Position numbers and translations under genes: made by a program. Of a stretch of DNA of 64,000 nt, positions 60,747 to 64,000 are shown piece by piece (within the stretch, counting starts at the first letter, position 1; every line of letters begins with the position of its first letter). Under the pieces are notes generated by a model. It did no database searches, was not told where the DNA came from, and worked only from the letters and a program-made list of their open reading frames with translations. Origin of the DNA: Ypsolopha sequella (lineage: Eukaryota; Arthropoda; Insecta; Lepidoptera; Ypsolophidae); the NCBI GenBank assembly GCA_934047225.1, contig CAKOHE010000057.1, positions 1 through 64,000 on the forward strand. Reading direction: 5' to 3'.

Positions 60747-61860
60747 TTGCTAAGCCAGCCAGCGAAATTAGAAAATCCAAAGAGGTGATAAATTTAAAAA
60801 ACAAATTAACGAAACTGAGACTTAAATGCAAATCACAAACAAAAATGATTCGAAAGGCAGAAAAACTATCGAAGTCTACTGCTTTTCTAAAAGCTATTGA
60901 GAAACTTCCAGAACCTGCAAAATTGTTTACTTTCATGCAGTTAAAACACGCAAAAGCTGCAAGAGGACGACGATTTTCCATTAAGGAAAAAAATTTTGTC
61001 GTTGACTATTCTGAAACAAAGTGCAAAAGCGTACAATTTAATGAGAAGGTTAAAATTTACTTTGCCGTCAAAAAGAACACTGCAAAAGTTACTGAGCTGC
61101 TTAGTTTTAAAACCGGGCATCAATGAGGTAATAATAGACAATTTAAAAAAAAATGTGCTTAGGCTATCAGCTGAACAAAGACTGTGCGCTTTATTGTTCG
61201 ATGAAGTGTCGTTATCAGCAGGGCTTCACTACGACAAGGAACAAGATGAAATAGTCGGATTTGAAGACCATGGTGAAGAGAAAAATAAGAAACTTGCTGA
61301 CCATGCATTGGTCTTTATGATCAAAGGCCTTAAAGGAAGGTTTAAGCAACCAGTATGTTTTACTTTTTGTCAAGCTGCAACAAAAAGTAATCTATTAAAA
61401 GAATTAATAAAAAGGGTAGTATCTGAAGAATCCAGCACTGGTCTACAGATTGTTTGTACCGTTTGCGACCAATCTGCTTCAAACATGGCGGCCATAAACA
61501 GTCTTCAGCAAGAAACCAAGGCAAATTACTTGCGCCGTGGAGAAGAATATAAAAGTTCAGCGATCGAAATTGAAGACAGAAAAATATTTCCACTGTTTGA
61601 TCCGCCACACCTTTTGAAAGGGATAAGAAATAATTTTATTGACAAACAAATAAGATTTGACCATAATAATGAAGTAAAGCTGGCAAAGTGGGAACATTTG
61701 CAGATGTTATATGAAGAAGATAAAGGGGAAGCTGAAATAAGAACCTTGCAAAAATTAACAGAAAGCCATGTCTATAAAGAAAAAATACCAAAAATGAAGG
61801 TACTTCACGCAGCCCAGGTTTTCAGCCAACGGGTATCTCTAATTATGCGGTTTTGTGCAA
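60747..61860 (+). CDS. P/THAP9-like transposase, main catalytic exon, one frameshift
   Basis: The acceptor TTTTTACAG precedes VAKPASEIRKSKEVINLKNK, a zipper-like helix. EPAKLFTFMQLKHAKAARGR follows, the P-transposase N-terminal helix-turn-helix block. A one-base shift near 60990 moves to the frame with SAKAYNLMRRLKFTLPSKRT, then LCALLFDEVSLSAGLHYDK (first catalytic Asp), VCDQSASNMAAIN (second Asp) and the GTP-binding insertion region FPLFDPPHLLKGIRNNF. It ends with a GCAA then GTAAGT donor. Confidence 0.85.
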
Positions 61861-62099
61861 GTAAGTTTTTTATTATTTAGTTTTATGCCGCGTACAGACT
61901 AAATAACGCGGCGTATTAGACACGCCACACAGAAAGCGCGGCGTGACATGTCATGCCTTGCTCATTACGCCGCGCTTTCTTTTGGCGTTGCTCATATACT
62001 TCCATAGTTATTCGCCCGCTAACCCCCTAATGCAGCCCAGCTTTCTATGTGCCAAAGGCTTAATAGTTTATTGTCGTTTTTAGGACCCCGTAACTCGAA

Positions 62100-62410
62100 A
62101 TGAGAAAAAACAGATCCCTTATCACTTTGTCCGCCTATCAGTCTGTCAATACCAATTTTCACAGGCCTCTTGAGAAGTTGAAACTAATACCTCCTTCCTA
62201 CAGATATCTACGACCTCAATGGTGCTGTTAAAAAATCATCTGACTCAGCGTAGAAAAAATAATTGCCCTTGACGTTATCAATTTCAAACGAATTGGCTCA
62301 CTATGAAAGCTTAACGTACCATTCGAAGCACGCAGATTAACCATTGTATGCTACTGGAATTGAGTTCGCGATCTCCATCAGAAGTCCAACCAGTAGACTA
62401 CAGAGCGTTT
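62100..62410 (-). repeat. Possible tRNA-derived SINE in the P-like intron
   Basis: The minus strand has TGTAGTCTACTGG (A-box-like) and ATCGCGAACTCAATTCC (B-box-like) about 35 bases apart near 62345-62405. The rest of the intron has no ORF. Confidence 0.4.
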
Positions 62411-62434
62411 AACAAATTTTGCTTTTATTTTCAG

Positions 62435-62964
62435 AACGTGGTGTGCTACCGGCAGAGTGTCAAGAAACTGCTGAGCTTCTGTTAATATTTGACAATTTAT
62501 TTGACTCATTCAATGGTAACTCGTATAAAGGCAGCGCAAAAACATAAAAAGTATGTATGAAATAAAATTCGCCACATTGGAAGCTGTGGGACGAAATTTT
62601 ACCAATTCTGCGGTCGATTAGATTTAAAACGATGACTAAGCATGGCGTAACACAGTACCTTCAAGTACCATCAATAAGAAATTGGATTAGAAATATCCAA
62701 ACATTAAAAGAAATGTTCAAATATATTGAAACTCAACATGGGGTAACATCGCTTCTCACGAGAAGTTTAAGCCAGGACCCATTAGAGAACTTCTTTTGTG
62801 CTATAAGAAGCAATGGCATACGCAATGTTAACCCAACATGCAACCAATTTATTAATAGCTTCAAAACGTTGCTAATTAATAATATGACGTCGAATCACTC
62901 TGTTGGAGCAAACTGCGAGAAAGACGATAGCAGATTGCTGCACTCCTTTAAAGAATTCGCATAG
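62435..62964 (+). CDS. P/THAP9-like transposase, C-terminal exon with two stops
   Basis: The acceptor TATTTTCAG precedes RGVLPAECQETAELLL and DNLFDSFNG. TAA stops follow at 62545 and 62563 in the same frame, then HWKLWDEILPILRSI, VPSIRNWIRNIQTLKEMF, and LLTRSLSQDPLENFFCAIRS, whose DPLE holds the final catalytic Asp and Glu. The frame ends at 62964. Apart from the two stops the homology is continuous. Confidence 0.8.
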
Positions 62965-63379
62965 ATTAAAATATGTTAAGGTGTGTTAATTCGAAAACCA
63001 TTTCGAGATTTAGGTTTAATAAGCCAAATTTTAGAACTTTTGTTCTGAAAAACCTCATGATGATGAATATTTTTACGAAAAAGCTTGCAACTTTCATTTG
63101 ACCTTCGTGTGACGTCACTTGACTGAGGGCTGTATAGAAATGTGTCGCTTGCCATCAAGTTAAAAAATATTACTGTCAGAGTCACAGAACAGAACATGAA
63201 GTCCATGTCTGGGTCACAGTATAAACATAACTGAACGCAGTAAGTGTTGCTGTCTTGTTACGAAATCCCAGATTGATCGGTTAATTTTATTTGTTATGAA
63301 GTAATGCATTAATAAATATAATTTTTGATGACAACAATTTCTGTGATGGATTAATATTGACAATCATACATGAGAGATA
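62965..63379. other. Probable 3' flank of the P-like element
   Basis: No TIR partner for the P-like element was found here; nothing else recognised. Confidence 0.3.
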
Positions 63380-63536
63380 CCAAATATAATTATGTATGTA
63401 TGTATGAATTGTTGTGTGTTTGTCCGACCATAACTCGAGTATCGCTGATCGGAACTTCATGAAATTTGAATTTTTAAGTTCGAGCCATATCGGTCGAGAT
63501 CGAATCGCGAGTTCATAGTTCGGGGTGAACAACTAG
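63380..63536 (+). repeat. CTAG-ended interspersed repeat
   Basis: ATAACTCGAGTATCGCTGAT, GGAACTTCATGAAATTTG and GGGGTGAACAACTAGTT (CTAG 63533-63536) are of the same class as 15186-17701 and 45560-45746. Confidence 0.6.
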
Positions 63537-63944
63537 TTTATTTGCCTTTTAAAATTTAATAACCGAGATGGTAGGGCGTTAAATTTCAGCCAAATATACG
63601 TCACGTGATTAATAGGCACCTCTTGTGACTGACAAAGTACAGTTTAGGGTTTTTTTTTGCAGACGTTGGTAACACTCAACATAGTTTCGTTGTTGTTGTT
63701 GTTTGATTTTTTTATTGCCAGATGTAGCAATATAGTACTCTGTGGATGACATATTTTTTTTTTACAAGCAATGCAAAAGTCCGCATTCAGTATCAGGCCT
63801 AAAAGGAGTCATGTGAGTCTACCCTAGAGTGGACATTTTCATACAAACTTTTTTTTTTCAAAGTGTTATTTAAATTTTTTCATATTTTTTTTATTGTCGT
63901 ACTTGACCTTCTGATTGCTTTTCCGGAAAAAAGTTCTGTGCACG
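63537..63944. other. Gene-free stretch
   Basis: Nothing recognised. Confidence 0.35.
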
Positions 63945-64000
63945 CCACTGAGACCGACCTATTGCCCGCTGGACCGACAATCTAAAGGATGTTGCAGGTA
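63945..64000 (+). pseudogene. 3' end of a non-LTR retrotransposon (third copy, cut by window end)
   Basis: Encodes RPIARWTDNLKDVAG, the same tail as at 11601 and 43570. Confidence 0.7.

Larger units (their letters stand above)
59976..62964 (+). pseudogene. P-element/THAP9-like transposase, 5'-truncated and disrupted
   Basis: Exons 59976-60080, 60326-60415, 60747-61860 and 62435-62964 join with phase-1 introns. Together they cover the leucine-zipper region, the THAP9-like helix-turn-helix block, the RNase H-like core with its GTP-binding insertion and the C-terminal DxxE region of P transposases. The N-terminal THAP domain is missing. One frameshift (near 60990) and two in-frame stops (62545-62547, 62563-62565) prevent function. 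In active relatives the protein cuts DNA at terminal repeats using GTP as cofactor. Confidence 0.85.

Overview
The window looks like a transposon-rich, AT-rich insect genome, most probably a lepidopteran. Supporting signs are small exons with GT-AG introns, several truncated non-LTR retrotransposons, a Helitron whose termini resemble those common in moths and butterflies, a BEL/Pao element, a P-element/THAP9-like transposon, and short runs of the insect telomere motif TTAGG. No rRNA, functional tRNA, CRISPR or prokaryotic operon is visible.

Host-gene content is sparse. The clearest host gene is on the minus strand from 46657 down to 23283. Eleven exons with matching phases encode 579 residues of mostly long coiled coil followed by a charged, proline-rich tail. 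I do not recognise the family. Upstream of it, also on the minus strand, two exons at 50706-50035 start a second coiled-coil-like gene whose remaining exons I could not place. On the plus strand an orphan exon (1913-1984) and a terminal exon with poly(A) signal (11240-11454, AATAAA at 11548) may belong to one gene.

Mobile elements by region: 3065-6172 is a young LTR element with identical 196-bp LTRs and no gag-pol, but an intact 88-codon ORF for a small putatively myristoylated membrane protein. 7159-9720 is a composite of common insect repeats. 10385-11190 is a LINE fragment split by a hAT MITE. 12224-12542 is an insertion flanked by 19-bp direct repeats, and 13030-13910 is a foldback and tandem array. 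14841-15101 is a solo LTR, 15186-17701 a decayed Helitron carrying an antisense zinc-ribbon-like ORF, and 18909-20682 a 1.8-kb palindromic element. The introns of the large gene hold LINEs, hAT and piggyBac-like MITEs, a SINE, a Tc1/mariner-like MITE and an element containing tandem repeats and G-runs.

From 51 to 64 kb lies a nest of elements: a Harbinger-type DDE remnant, then a minus-strand LINE with an RNase H domain. That LINE is cut by a hAT-like element (perfect 15-bp TIRs, 8-bp duplication) and joined to a BEL/Pao element. The BEL/Pao element has lost its reverse transcriptase and has no target duplication. Downstream is a P/THAP9-like transposase with in-phase duplicated exons, one frameshift and two stops. 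The window ends inside a third copy of a LINE 3' end also seen at 11601 and 43570.
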